From positions 620,001 to 684,000 of the forward strand of contig JAUILN010000001.1 in assembly GCA_030432695.1 (NCBI GenBank): DNA of 64,000 nucleotides, in the 5' to 3' direction. Positions 34,011-42,419 of this stretch are shown one piece after another. The position numbers were made by a program, and so were the translations under genes. Position 1 is the first letter of the stretch. The number at the start of each line of letters is the position of its first letter. The notes under the pieces were generated by a model that saw only the letters and a program-made list of their open reading frames with translations, did no database searches and was not told where the DNA came from. The stretch is from a bacterium (GTDB lineage Bacteria; Planctomycetota; UBA1135; UBA2386).

Positions 34011-34202
34011 CCGGCCCGGGACTCTACCGCGCCCTGCTCCCGCGTCGACCTTCGGCCGGCGTTGTCCCTCGGCGTGGTCGGGGATGCAAGGTTCCGCGGA
34101 GCAGAGGCTTCCGGACCGACCGGGGCCCGAGATAAGCTCTCGACCCGGCGCAGGGAATCAAGACGACGTGAATGCGACGTCAAGCGACCGCCCCGCCACA
34201 TC

Positions 34203-34928
34203 ATGACGTCCGTTCCGGTCCACATCGATCTCCACCGGCCCGCGGTGCTGAAGCAGGATGCCTCGGCGCGGGTCGAGTTCGTTCCGTCGCTGCAGGGCGG
34301 CACCCTCCGCAAGACGTACTTCCCGCGCGGAGTCCGGATCCTGCAGACCTTCCTGGTGCGGTCGCGGGCCGAGCGCGAGCACGCGAACCTGAGTCGGCTA
34401 GGTGCCGCGGGTGTGCCCTGCGTGCCCACGCTGGGCTGGCGCGCGCGGCGGGCCTTCGGACTGGTCTGGTCGTCGAGCCTCGAGACCGGCTGGGTCGGGG
34501 ACGCGCAGGATCTGCGCTCGGTGCTCCGCGAAGGCGTCGGCGCGGCCCGCAAGCGCCGCCTCGCCAGCGCCTACGGTGCCCTGCTGCGCCAGGTCCACGC
34601 GACCGGTTGCTGCTCGACCACCCTCAGCCCGCGCAACGTGCTGGTCCGCGGCGTCGCCAACCTGATGGTCTGCGACCAGCCGCACATGGTCGTCTCGCGA
34701 CGCGGCGTGCTCGGCAGGTGGCTCGCCGACATCGACCTCTTCGACGCGTTCTTCTCGACGCTCCGCCTGCGCGAGTGGTCGGACCGCGAGCGCTACCTGG
34801 GCCTGTGCGGCTACACCGATGGAGACCGTGAGGCTGCTGCGCGGCTCTGGCGTCGACTGGCCCGCCGGTCGCGGCGTGCCCATCGGCTGCACAAGGGGCT
34901 GGCGCGCCTGCTACAGCGGGTGCTGTGA
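34203..34928 (+). CDS. Lipopolysaccharide-kinase-like (KdkA/WaaP fold) protein, catalytic Asp replaced
   Basis: The protein is 241 aa. The pattern follows LPS core heptose/Kdo kinases: a Lys in LRKTYFPRG (Lys37), an Arg/Glu-rich helix (SRAEREHANLSRLGAAGVP), a motif in the position of H-x-D-L-S-x-R-N-V-L-V (CSTTLSPRNVLV, residues 137-148), and a DFG-like Asp158 (MVCDQP). Where active kinases have HRD, this protein has Ser138-Thr139-Thr140, so the catalytic aspartate is missing. Asn145 and Asp158 are kept. It could be a pseudokinase or use an unusual mechanism. Location next to lpxB supports an envelope role. The methyltransferase at 34948 begins 19 nt downstream. Confidence 0.7.
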   Translation: MTSVPVHIDLHRPAVLKQDASARVEFVPSLQGGTLRKTYFPRGVRILQTFLVRSRAEREHANLSRLGAAGVPCVPTLGWRARRAFGLVWSSSLETGWVGDAQDLRSVLREGVGAARKRRLASAYGALLRQVHATGCCSTTLSPRNVLVRGVANLMVCDQPHMVVSRRGVLGRWLADIDLFDAFFSTLRLREWSDRERYLGLCGYTDGDREAAARLWRRLARRSRRAHRLHKGLARLLQRVL

Positions 34929-34947
34929 TCGCGCCCCGAACCGAACC

Positions 34948-35628
34948 ATGAGCAAGGCTGCACACGATCCGTCGGTGATGCCCGACTGGAAGCTGGACAA
35001 CTACCGCAGCGAGCGGGGTGCCCACGCCTACCTGCACGACCACGAGACCCGCATCCACCGCAAGTGGTCGGACAAGGTCGAGCGCCGCATCCTGGTGCGC
35101 TACTTCGAGGAACTCGCGCGAGAGCGACCGATTGGTCGGACCCTCGACTGCCCGTCGGGTTTCGGTCGGATGCTGACCCTGCTGCGCGAGCACGCGCCGG
35201 AGGTCGTCGAGGCCGACGTCTCGCCGCAGATGCTGGAGCTCAACCGCGAGCGCCACGGCGACCTGGCGGCAGACTACGTCGAGACTTCGGCGTTGGAGAT
35301 CCCCTTCGCGGACCGGTCGTTCGACCTGGTGGTCTCGATCCGGCTGAGCCACCACCTGGAGTCCGAGGAGGCACGCGAGGCGCACCTGCGTGAGTTGTGC
35401 CGCCTCGCCGACCGGGCGGTGATCCTCACCTGGTTCTCGAGCACCTCGCTGAAGAACCGCCTGCGCCAGTTCCGGGCCCGCTTCACGCCCAAGCGCCAGA
35501 AGAACACCATCCACCCGGCGCGGGTCCGCGAGATCTTCGCGGAGGAAGGCTTCGAGCTGCGGCGCTCGCTGCCGCTGTCGCGGCTGGGGAGCGGGCACCG
35601 CTACGGGATGGCCGTGCGAGGGGGCTGA
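34948..35628 (+). CDS. SAM-dependent methyltransferase, class I
   Basis: The 226-aa protein has a Rossmann methyltransferase core. Motif I is LDCPSGFGRMLTLL (residues 66-79, in place of the usual DxGxGxG), motif II has the acidic residue in VVEADVSPQML (Asp90), and a later segment is LEIPFADRSFDLVVSIRLSHHLES. The C-terminal part is basic (SLKNRLRQFRARFTPKRQK). The substrate is not evident. It lies 19 nt after the LPS-kinase-like gene, so both are probably co-transcribed, and a lipid or LPS substrate is one possibility. Methyltransferases of this pattern (Methyltransf_11) vary widely, so the function is open. Confidence 0.85.
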   Translation: MSKAAHDPSVMPDWKLDNYRSERGAHAYLHDHETRIHRKWSDKVERRILVRYFEELARERPIGRTLDCPSGFGRMLTLLREHAPEVVEADVSPQMLELNRERHGDLAADYVETSALEIPFADRSFDLVVSIRLSHHLESEEAREAHLRELCRLADRAVILTWFSSTSLKNRLRQFRARFTPKRQKNTIHPARVREIFAEEGFELRRSLPLSRLGSGHRYGMAVRGG

Positions 35629-35787
35629 CGCGCGGAGACTCTCCGGAGCGGCGTTTGGTGGGAGCGTGCAGGGCGTCCGCGGGCCGCGTCCTGTTCATCG
35701 ACCGTGCCGGCCTCGCCGTCCGTCTCGATCGGCGTGCGCTCGACCGGTGCCCGAATCGGACGCGTGGCCGGAAGCGCGAGTTCGCGC

Positions 35788-36540
35788 TCAGTCACCGAGC
35801 ACCTGCGTCTCCCAACCGTCGTAGGTGCCCTCGCACGCATCGGCGTGGCCGACCACGAACATCACGAGGTCGTGGATCTCGTGGAGGTCGACCGAGTCGA
35901 TGCGCTTCGCGATGAGGCCGTGAGGGCGGGGGGAATCGGGTGCGTCGTCGGTCTCGCTGCACTCGAACCCGGCCTCCGTGAGTCGTGCCTTGCAGGCCTC
36001 GCGCTGCGCCGGATTCCCGAAGTGGATCCAGTGCGCGACATCCCGCGGCTCCGTCAGCGGATCGCCGTGCCTGGCCAGGTTCTCCACCACGCGACGGTCG
36101 AGGATCCACTGCAGTCGCTCGCGGTCGGGCTGCAGCATGCCGAAGGCATAGCTCCAGTCCGGGTCGGGCATCGAACGGATCTCGTAGCTGCGTGGCGCAG
36201 CGCTGGCCTGCGGGTGCACCAACAGATCGAGTTGTGGTTCGCGATCGGCGGCCGCCATGAACGACAGCTGCCAGCGGTCGCTGCCGCGGATCCGGCCGAC
36301 GTACTCGAAGCCTTCGTCCGCGGCGGTGGCGACCACCGCGTCCTCGATGCCGAACAGCACCTCGGCCTCGTCGCCCGAGCCCATGCCGTGGTCGGTGGGC
36401 TCGGCCAGGTCGAGGAACACCGCGTAGAGCGTGTCGCGGGTCGGGTCCGCTCCGCGCGCCGGCCGCGAGAGATCGGTGAAGATCGAAGCCGGTCGGTCGT
36501 CGACCCGGCACAGGTAGAAGTCCCAGTCGGTGTCGGTCAT
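35788..36540 (-). CDS. DUF695 / RraB-domain protein
   Basis: The protein is 250 aa. The N-terminal part (about 1-140) resembles DUF695 (WDFYLCRVDDRPASIFTDL, LYAVFLDL, LSFMAAADRE). The C-terminal part (about 150-245) resembles the RraB fold (HWIHFGNPAQREACKARLTEAGFE, LHEIHDLVMFVVGHADACEGTYDGWETQV), known in E. coli as an inhibitor of ribonuclease E. The two-domain form is common among bacteria. Whether it controls an RNase here is untested; an intracellular, regulatory role is likely. It starts 10 nt above the end of the ABC permease gene at 36551 with opposite reading-frame spacing that suggests the same transcript. Confidence 0.8.
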   Translation of the reverse strand: MTDTDWDFYLCRVDDRPASIFTDLSRPARGADPTRDTLYAVFLDLAEPTDHGMGSGDEAEVLFGIEDAVVATAADEGFEYVGRIRGSDRWQLSFMAAADREPQLDLLVHPQASAAPRSYEIRSMPDPDWSYAFGMLQPDRERLQWILDRRVVENLARHGDPLTEPRDVAHWIHFGNPAQREACKARLTEAGFECSETDDAPDSPRPHGLIAKRIDSVDLHEIHDLVMFVVGHADACEGTYDGWETQVLGD

Positions 36541-36550
36541 GACTCTCCCT

Positions 36551-37348
36551 CTACAGCGCTACGCGGCGGAACAGCCGGTCGGCGAGCAGGTAGACGACTG
36601 CCGTCGCCAGCAGCACCCAGATCGTCATGCCGAAGAAGACGCTCTGGAAGCCGTCGTTGCCGGCCATGATCGGCCCGTAGACCTCGAAGTCCGACAGGCG
36701 GAACAGGCTGACGACCCGGATCTTCTGGATGAAGTAGAGAGCCACCTGGAGGATCACCAGCGCACCGACCCAGAACGCTGCGTGGACCTGGGCTCTGGCC
36801 AGCACCGAGCACAGCGTGGTGACCGCCAGGACCAGCACGCAGAACGCCGCGTTGTGCAGTGAGCAGATCGTCACCGCCGCGAACGGCAGCTCCTCGTTCA
36901 CCGGTTCCAGGGCGCTGATCGGAATCGCGCTCCACGAGGTCAGGAACACCGGGACGACCACGACCAGCGCGATCGGCCAGAATTTGCCCCAGAGGATGCG
37001 GCTGCGCGAGATCGGCCGGGCCAGCAGGAACTCGAGGGTCTGGTTCTCGCGCTCGCGCGCCACCATGCCGGTGCCCATCAACACCGCTGCGGCGATGCCG
37101 ACGATGTTGACCCCCTTGAAGAACATCTGTACCGCCATGTAGGCGCGGAACGCGGTGCCCGAGTCGGGGTCGAACACCTGCTGCATCATCTTCTTCAGGA
37201 AGTCGGCTGGCATGATCTCGACCAAGGCCGAGCCGGCGCGGCGCAGCTCGGGGTAGAGCAGGATCGCCGGCACCAACATCATCTCGAGGATGAGCAGGTA
37301 GGCGAGGCCCATGCCGCGGACCTCGCGCCAGGTCTTCTTGGCGATCAT
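36551..37348 (-). CDS. ABC transporter permease (ABC-2 type)
   Basis: The 265-aa integral membrane protein has about six helices (AYLLILEMMLVPAILL, VNIVGIAAAVLMGTGMV, IALVVVVPVFLTSW, ICSLHNAAFCVLVLAVTTLCSVL, AAFWVGALVILQVALYFI, GMTIWVLLATAVVYLLA). The cytoplasmic segment ARERENQTLEFLLARPISRSRILWGK is the ABC-2 coupling-helix signature seen in permeases of drug, lipid or antibiotic exporters and of CcmB/NosY-like systems. A GGAGG sits upstream of the ATG at 37348. Its start overlaps the stop of the ATPase gene (ATGA, 37345-37348), so the two make one transporter. The substrate is unknown. The gene downstream, DUF695/RraB at 36540, starts 10 nt after it. Confidence 0.88.
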   Translation of the reverse strand: MIAKKTWREVRGMGLAYLLILEMMLVPAILLYPELRRAGSALVEIMPADFLKKMMQQVFDPDSGTAFRAYMAVQMFFKGVNIVGIAAAVLMGTGMVARERENQTLEFLLARPISRSRILWGKFWPIALVVVVPVFLTSWSAIPISALEPVNEELPFAAVTICSLHNAAFCVLVLAVTTLCSVLARAQVHAAFWVGALVILQVALYFIQKIRVVSLFRLSDFEVYGPIMAGNDGFQSVFFGMTIWVLLATAVVYLLADRLFRRVAL

Positions 37349-38274
37349 CGGAGGGCCTCCGTGGCGCTGGGGTCGACATCGTTCCCGGTGGCGCCCGACT
37401 CGGCGAGCACCGCGTAGACGTCTTCCAGCCGGGTCGGTCCGACCTCGGCGGTCAGCACGCGGTCGGAAGACAGGCGCGCGAGCCAACGCAGCGGGTCGTC
37501 GGGCACCCGGACTCGTACCGTGCCGTCCGGTGGATCGGCGAGGCGCTCGGCACCGTCGGGCAGATCGGTGCCGGGCTCGAGCCGCAGGCGGACCTCGTGG
37601 CGCAGGGTCTCGCGCGCCGCACGGACCGCCTCGTCGGCGACGTTGCGACCGTTGAATACGAAGGCCACGCGGTCGGCGAGGGCCTCGACCTCGGCGAGGT
37701 GGTGAGAGCTGAGCAGAACCGCACGGCCGAGTTCGCTACGCAGGTGCTCGATCCAGCGGCGCAGCGCCAGGCGCACCGATGCATCGAGCGCACGGTCGGG
37801 TTCGTCGAGGACGAACAGGTCGACGTCGCAGGTCAGGGCGGCGCGAAGCGCGAGCTTCTGCTTCATGCCGGCGGAGTAGGTGCGGACCCTGGCGCTGAGC
37901 GGCACCTCGAAGGCCTCCTGGACCGCGGCGGGGACCGGCAGCGTGCCGCGGTGGAAGCCGGTCGCGAAGTCGAGGTACTCCTGGCCGGTCATCTGGCTGT
38001 AGACGTTGGTCTCGCCCGGCAGGTAGCTGACCCGGCGACGCACCGCGATCTCGTCACGACCGGGATCGATGCCGAACACCGCGACTCGGCCCGCGTCGGC
38101 GGGGACCAGACCGGTCAGGATGCGCAACAGGGTCGACTTGCCGGCGCCGTTGGGTCCGACGAACCCGACGATCTCGCGCCGCGCGACCCGCAGCGACAGG
38201 TCCTGCAGTGCGCGGCGGCTGCCGAACGACTTCGCGATCGCGTCGGCGACGACCGGTGGTGGATCCTCGTTCAT
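37345..38274 (-). CDS. ABC transporter ATP-binding protein
   Basis: The 309-aa nucleotide-binding subunit has Walker A GPNGAGKST at about 40-48, signature YSAGMKQKLAL (of the ABC-2/DRA type rather than LSGGQ), Walker B DLFVLDEP, and the H-loop in LLSSHHLAEVE. The D-loop region reads DEPDRALD where most homologues have DEPTxGLD. The C-terminal ~90 residues follow the DRA exporter pattern. It partners with the permease at 36551-37348 and shares a 4-nt ATGA overlap with the trpG-like gene upstream (38271-38274). The pair resembles export systems for lipids, antibiotics or gliding machinery; no accessory gene narrows this down. Confidence 0.92.
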   Translation of the reverse strand: MNEDPPPVVADAIAKSFGSRRALQDLSLRVARREIVGFVGPNGAGKSTLLRILTGLVPADAGRVAVFGIDPGRDEIAVRRRVSYLPGETNVYSQMTGQEYLDFATGFHRGTLPVPAAVQEAFEVPLSARVRTYSAGMKQKLALRAALTCDVDLFVLDEPDRALDASVRLALRRWIEHLRSELGRAVLLSSHHLAEVEALADRVAFVFNGRNVADEAVRAARETLRHEVRLRLEPGTDLPDGAERLADPPDGTVRVRVPDDPLRWLARLSSDRVLTAEVGPTRLEDVYAVLAESGATGNDVDPSATEALR

Positions 38275-38840
38275 CGAGCGGTCTCCAGGAAGGCGGCGAG
38301 CAGCGCCGGGCCGTCGGGCGAACGAAACGACTCGGGGTGGAACTGCACGCCGTAGCTCGGGTGGTCGCGGTGTCGCATGGCCATGAGGATGCCTTCCGGG
38401 GTGTGGGCGAGCGGCTCCAGGCACTGTGGCAGGCTGTCGGCAGCGAGCTGGAGGGAGTGGTAGCGGGCGGCGCTCAGTGGAGTCGGTAGGCCTGCGAACA
38501 GCGAGCGGCCCTCGTGGAGGATCGTCCAGGCCTTGCCGTGGCAGGGCGGGCTGCGCTCGAGTTGCGCGCCGCAGGCCACGCCGAGCGCCTGGTGACCCAG
38601 ACACACACCGAGGATCGGCAGCTGGCCGGAGAGGCGGCGGACGGTGTCGAGCAGGATGCCGGCGTCCTCTGGTCTGCCCGGGCCGGGTGACAGGCACAGG
38701 GCCTCGGGGCGGGCCCGCTCGACGTCTGCCACGGTGGCGCGGTCACTGCGCAGGACGTCGACCGTGCAGCCGAGCGTGCCGAAGGCCTGGGCCAGGTTCC
38801 AGACGAACGAGTCGCGGTTGTCGAGAAGCAGCAGGCGCAC
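38271..38840 (-). CDS. trpG: Glutamine amidotransferase, anthranilate/aminodeoxychorismate synthase component II
   Basis: The 189-aa class I glutamine amidotransferase provides ammonia from glutamine for anthranilate (TrpG) or para-aminobenzoate (PabA) synthesis. The catalytic triad is Cys80 (ILGVCLGHQ), His168 and Glu170 (GVQFHPES). DNRDSFVWNLAQ, LSPGPGRPEDAG and HGKAWTILHEG are hallmarks. It starts with GTG at 38840. The partner TrpE/PabB is not in the window, so TrpG and PabA cannot be told apart; many bacteria use one protein for both. Unusually, it is the first gene of an operon whose other members are an ABC transporter. Confidence 0.92.
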   Translation of the reverse strand: MRLLLLDNRDSFVWNLAQAFGTLGCTVDVLRSDRATVADVERARPEALCLSPGPGRPEDAGILLDTVRRLSGQLPILGVCLGHQALGVACGAQLERSPPCHGKAWTILHEGRSLFAGLPTPLSAARYHSLQLAADSLPQCLEPLAHTPEGILMAMRHRDHPSYGVQFHPESFRSPDGPALLAAFLETAR

Positions 38841-38890
38841 GCGGGCACCGGGTGGGTTCGGACGGGCTCCGGGGATACCGTGGGCCCCGG

Positions 38891-40240
38891 ATGAACATCC
38901 TGATCGTCGGACTGGGCGAGGTCGGATTCCACCTCGCCAAGACGCTCGCGCTCGAGGAGAAGCACTCGGTCACCGTGGTCGACCCCAATCCGATCCGCAC
39001 CAAGCGGGTCGGCGATGCGATCGACGTGCGGGTGGTTCAGGGTGACGGCTCGCGGCCGGACGTGCTCGAGAAGGCCGACGCGGCCGAGGCCGACCTGCTC
39101 CTGGCGGTGTCGAACGACGACAACGCCAACATGCTGAGCTGTCTGTTCGGCAAGCGCATGGGGGCCCGCAAGACCGTGCTGCGCATCAAGGACATGCGGC
39201 CGTTCCACGGCTTCCGGACGTTCTTCCGGCGCAACCTGGAGTTCGACTACGTGCTGTCGCTGGAGGAGCTGGCGGCGACCGAGATCGTGAAGACGATCCG
39301 GCAGAACCGTGCGGTCGGGGTCGAGAACTTCGCCGAGGGCAAGATTCAGCTGCGGCGGCTGCGGCTCGACGAGAAGTCGTCGTTCATCGGTCGGTCGGTG
39401 GCCGACGAGAAGGTGCCGCAGGGAATGATCATCACCGCGATCGACCGCGCCCACGAGGTCATCATCCCGCGGGGGGACCACCGCTACCTGCCGGGTGACG
39501 AGCTGCTCGTGCTCGGCGAGCCCGAGGTGATCGAGAAGTTCGAGAAGCGTGCCGGCCTGCAGTCGATGCACCTGCGGCGGGTCGCGATGTTCGGCTCGCC
39601 CTCGATGATCGGCCACGTGTTCGAGCGGTTGAAGGCGCACCGCGGCATCAGTCGGATCACCGCGATCGTGCCCGACCGAGAGGAGGCCGAGCGGCTGTCC
39701 ACCAGCGTCGCCGGGCCGGGTGTGAACGTGCTGTTCGGGGAGGCGACCGACCGGGACCTCCTGCTCGAGGAGATCAGCGACTACGACGTGTTCCTCGGTC
39801 TGTCGGAGGCCGACGAGGTCAACCTGATGTCCTGTCAGCTCGCCAAGGACGTCGGGGTGCAGCGTACCGTGGCGTTGGTGCACCGACCCGACTACGTGGG
39901 GCTCTACGAGCAGCTGGGGGTGACCGTCGCGGTGTCGCCGCGGCTCCTGTGTGCGAAGAGCATCCTGGCGTTCGTGCGCAAGGGTTCGATCAGCACCATC
40001 GCCGAGATCGAAGCCGGCAAGGCCGAGGTCATCGAGGTCGAGATCCCCAAGGGCAGTCGACTGGTCGACCGCTCGCTGCGCGAGGCCAACTTCCCCAAGG
40101 GCTGCGTGGTCGGGGCGATCGCCCGGGAGAACGGCGACATCGTCGTGCCGCGCGGCGACACCGTGATCGAGCCGCTCGACAACCTGGTGATCTTCACGCT
40201 CAACGAGGTCATCGAGGCGGTGCTGGATCGGACCCGGTGA
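38891..40240 (+). CDS. trkA: Trk potassium uptake regulatory subunit TrkA
   Basis: The 449-aa cytoplasmic protein is built from two RCK units: NAD-binding RCK_N (about 1-125), TrkA_C (about 135-220), a second RCK_N (about 225-350) and TrkA_C (about 365-449). The first unit has the intact Rossmann motif GLGEVG at 7-12 (MNILIVGLGEVGFHLA) and VVDPNP. The second has a changed motif (MFGSPSMIGHVF), so it may not bind nucleotide. In other bacteria TrkA opens the TrkH/TrkG K+ channel. No trkH or ktrB gene lies in the window. It is divergent from trpG across 50 nt. The start is ATG 38891. Confidence 0.95.
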   Translation: MNILIVGLGEVGFHLAKTLALEEKHSVTVVDPNPIRTKRVGDAIDVRVVQGDGSRPDVLEKADAAEADLLLAVSNDDNANMLSCLFGKRMGARKTVLRIKDMRPFHGFRTFFRRNLEFDYVLSLEELAATEIVKTIRQNRAVGVENFAEGKIQLRRLRLDEKSSFIGRSVADEKVPQGMIITAIDRAHEVIIPRGDHRYLPGDELLVLGEPEVIEKFEKRAGLQSMHLRRVAMFGSPSMIGHVFERLKAHRGISRITAIVPDREEAERLSTSVAGPGVNVLFGEATDRDLLLEEISDYDVFLGLSEADEVNLMSCQLAKDVGVQRTVALVHRPDYVGLYEQLGVTVAVSPRLLCAKSILAFVRKGSISTIAEIEAGKAEVIEVEIPKGSRLVDRSLREANFPKGCVVGAIARENGDIVVPRGDTVIEPLDNLVIFTLNEVIEAVLDRTR

Positions 40241-40422
40241 TGGGTCGGCGTGGGTTGCCGATTGCGGGTCGGACCGGGGTGTTTCTCCCGGAAATCCGGA
40301 GTTTCGCAGCCGGGCCGTCTTCCATCTCGTAAGACCGGCCTCGCCGGCGCCGGGGGATCCTCCGGGGCGGCCGAGCTTCGTTCCAGAGATCCAAGCCGGG
40401 CCCGTGCGGCCCGGGACCCGAG

Positions 40423-41439
40423 ATGCACTTCAAGACCCTGTTCCTCGTCCTTCCACTCACCCTGTCCGCTGGCCTGATCGCGCAGGATGAGGATCACTCG
40501 ATCTGGCACGCCGACTACGACGCCGCAGTCGCCGCGGCCAAGGAGTCGGGCAAGTCCTTGCTGGTCGACTTCACCGGCTCCGATTGGTGCGGTTGGTGCA
40601 TCAAGCTCGACAACGAGGTGTTCTCGACCGAGGAGTTCAAGACCAAGGTGCCAGAGATGTTCGAGCTGGTGAAGCTCGACTTCCCGCGTGGCGACGAGGC
40701 GAAGGCCAAGGTGCCGAATCCGGAGCGGAACAAGGAGTTGGGCGAGAAGTATGGCGTTCGCGGCTATCCGTCGGTCCTTGCCATGACTGCCGATGGCGTC
40801 GTCTTCGCGCGCACTGGATACGCGGCCGGCGGACCGACCCCCTACGTCGAGAACCTCAGCAAGCTGTTCGTCGACGGTCAGCCCCGGTTGTTCGTCGCCG
40901 AGGAACTGGTTCCGAAGTACGAAGCGGCCGAGGGTGCCGCCCGCGCCAAGCTCCTGCCCGAAGTAGTGGGCCTCCTGGCGGGCGCGGCATCGATCGACAG
41001 CGCCGTCGAGAAGCTCGCGGGCCCGGTCGAGGCGGCGTTCGACTCCGGTGATCTGAAGAAGGCCGGTCTGCTCGAGGAAGGTGTCGGTGCCCTGCTCGCG
41101 GCCGGTCGGGCCAATGACGCGATCTGCGACGCGGCGCGCGAGATCGACCCCAAGAACGAGGCCGGAATGCTCGACTCGGTCGTGAAGGCCCAGTTCTCCA
41201 AGGTCACCGATGATGCCAGCGCGCGCGCGGCGCTCGAGGCGCTCGACGGCGTCCTCGAGGTCGGCATGAAGGACAAGGATCTGCAGCAGAACCTGCTGTT
41301 CACCGCGGTGCAGTGGACCGCCCGGCCACTCAACGACAAGGAACGGGCCCGTGGCTACTTCGCCAAGCTGCAGGAGGTCGCCGGCGAGGACTTCCAGAAG
41401 CAGATCGACGCCTGCAAGCAGCTCCTCGGCGACGACTGA
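40423..41439 (+). CDS. Secreted thioredoxin-fold protein with CGWC motif
   Basis: The protein is 338 aa, with a signal peptide of residues 1-20 (cleavage around GLIAQDE). The thioredoxin-like domain (about 25-150) carries SDWCGWC (C56 and C59), a cis-Pro-like GYPSVLAMTADG and the two-helix layout of the DUF255/thioredoxin-7 type. The C-terminal ~190 residues are helical, Ala/Glu/Lys-rich with repeats of charged helices (VEKLAGPVEAAFDSGDLKKAG). It may act as a periplasmic disulfide reductase or cytochrome-assembly thioredoxin; the partner is unknown. The 182-bp gap after trkA contains GC-rich palindromic stretches but no recognisable terminator. Confidence 0.85.
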   Translation: MHFKTLFLVLPLTLSAGLIAQDEDHSIWHADYDAAVAAAKESGKSLLVDFTGSDWCGWCIKLDNEVFSTEEFKTKVPEMFELVKLDFPRGDEAKAKVPNPERNKELGEKYGVRGYPSVLAMTADGVVFARTGYAAGGPTPYVENLSKLFVDGQPRLFVAEELVPKYEAAEGAARAKLLPEVVGLLAGAASIDSAVEKLAGPVEAAFDSGDLKKAGLLEEGVGALLAAGRANDAICDAAREIDPKNEAGMLDSVVKAQFSKVTDDASARAALEALDGVLEVGMKDKDLQQNLLFTAVQWTARPLNDKERARGYFAKLQEVAGEDFQKQIDACKQLLGDD

Positions 41440-41509
41440 TCCGTGAGCTGCGCGGCCGCGTTCGTGCGTGGCCCGCGCTCCAGGGGCCGGACCTTCGCGG
41501 GCTGGACCT

Positions 41510-42283
41510 TCAGCGGCTGGAGGCCGGGACTTCCGCGGTCTCGCCGGAGGCTTCCCGGACCCAGATGCCGTCCGGCCGGAAGCGCACTCGGGTCGGTGCC
41601 GGGTCACGTTCGGGTCGGCGCACCAACTCGGCCAATCGGTCGAGGCCGGTGTGGATCCAGACCCGCTGACGCCGGCCCTCGGATTCGATCTCCGCAGCGC
41701 CGGCGATCAGCCCCACGAAGTGCAGGCGGTCGTCGGGGGTCTCGGCGGGGACCACGAACAGGCCCGCACCGGCGGGCACGTCCGGGTCGTCGAGGACCAG
41801 CAGCGAGCCCTCGGCGCGGATTCCACCGAGCGACTCGGGTGAGGACAGCGGCGTCGCGCCGAACTCCCTGGTGCCCTCGGGGGTCCAGTAGATGCCGACG
41901 ATCTCGTCGTCGGGCTGCAGCGGTCGCTCGAGGAGCGGCACGCTCTGCTGCGCGAGGTCGACCCGTGCCCGGCAGAACACGCCGCCGGCGGCTTCCACCT
42001 CACCGTCGGTGACCGCGGGGTCGGGGCCGAGGAAGTAGTGCACGCGGCACGGACCGCTCGTCGCGGTCCGGCCGAGGAACAGGATCCCTTCCTCGGTCGC
42101 GACGCCGTGCTCGATTCCGCCCCGGGTGTCGATCCGGACCACCGGACGCGACCGGTCGGGGAGATCGACGCCCGAGAACAGCCACGCCGAGCAGCCCGGC
42201 AGGCCGAGCGCCGTGAGCAGTGCCGCGGCGACCAGGGAGCGGCTGTGCGGGACAGGGTCGGCGAACCTCGGTAGTGCGCTCAT
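41510..42283 (-). CDS. Putative lipoprotein of unknown function
   Basis: The protein is 257 aa. The N-terminal hydrophobic segment ends in GLPGC31, a plausible lipobox for Lgt/LspA processing (start ATG 42283). The rest is beta-rich, with an Arg/Glu/Asp-heavy composition (VVRIDTRGGIEHGVAT, IVGIYWTPEGTREFG, LRFxxxG-like repeats). I recognise no domain or catalytic motif. It is the most distal gene on the minus strand of the chaperone cluster, 136 nt after the FmdB-type gene, and converges with the thioredoxin-fold gene. It could be an outer-membrane lipoprotein. Confidence 0.6.
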   Translation of the reverse strand: MSALPRFADPVPHSRSLVAAALLTALGLPGCSAWLFSGVDLPDRSRPVVRIDTRGGIEHGVATEEGILFLGRTATSGPCRVHYFLGPDPAVTDGEVEAAGGVFCRARVDLAQQSVPLLERPLQPDDEIVGIYWTPEGTREFGATPLSSPESLGGIRAEGSLLVLDDPDVPAGAGLFVVPAETPDDRLHFVGLIAGAAEIESEGRRQRVWIHTGLDRLAELVRRPERDPAPTRVRFRPDGIWVREASGETAEVPASSR

Positions 42284-42419
42284 ACTGGAGTTCCCATCGG
42301 CGATCGGGTCCTCGGATCCGCACAGGAGGTGCCGCAGCGTCCGAGGCCTGATTGGCAGGATAGCCGCGAGCGCGCCCGGGCCGAAACGGGGGACGCCGCG
42401 ACGTGCCCCGCGGGTCGGC

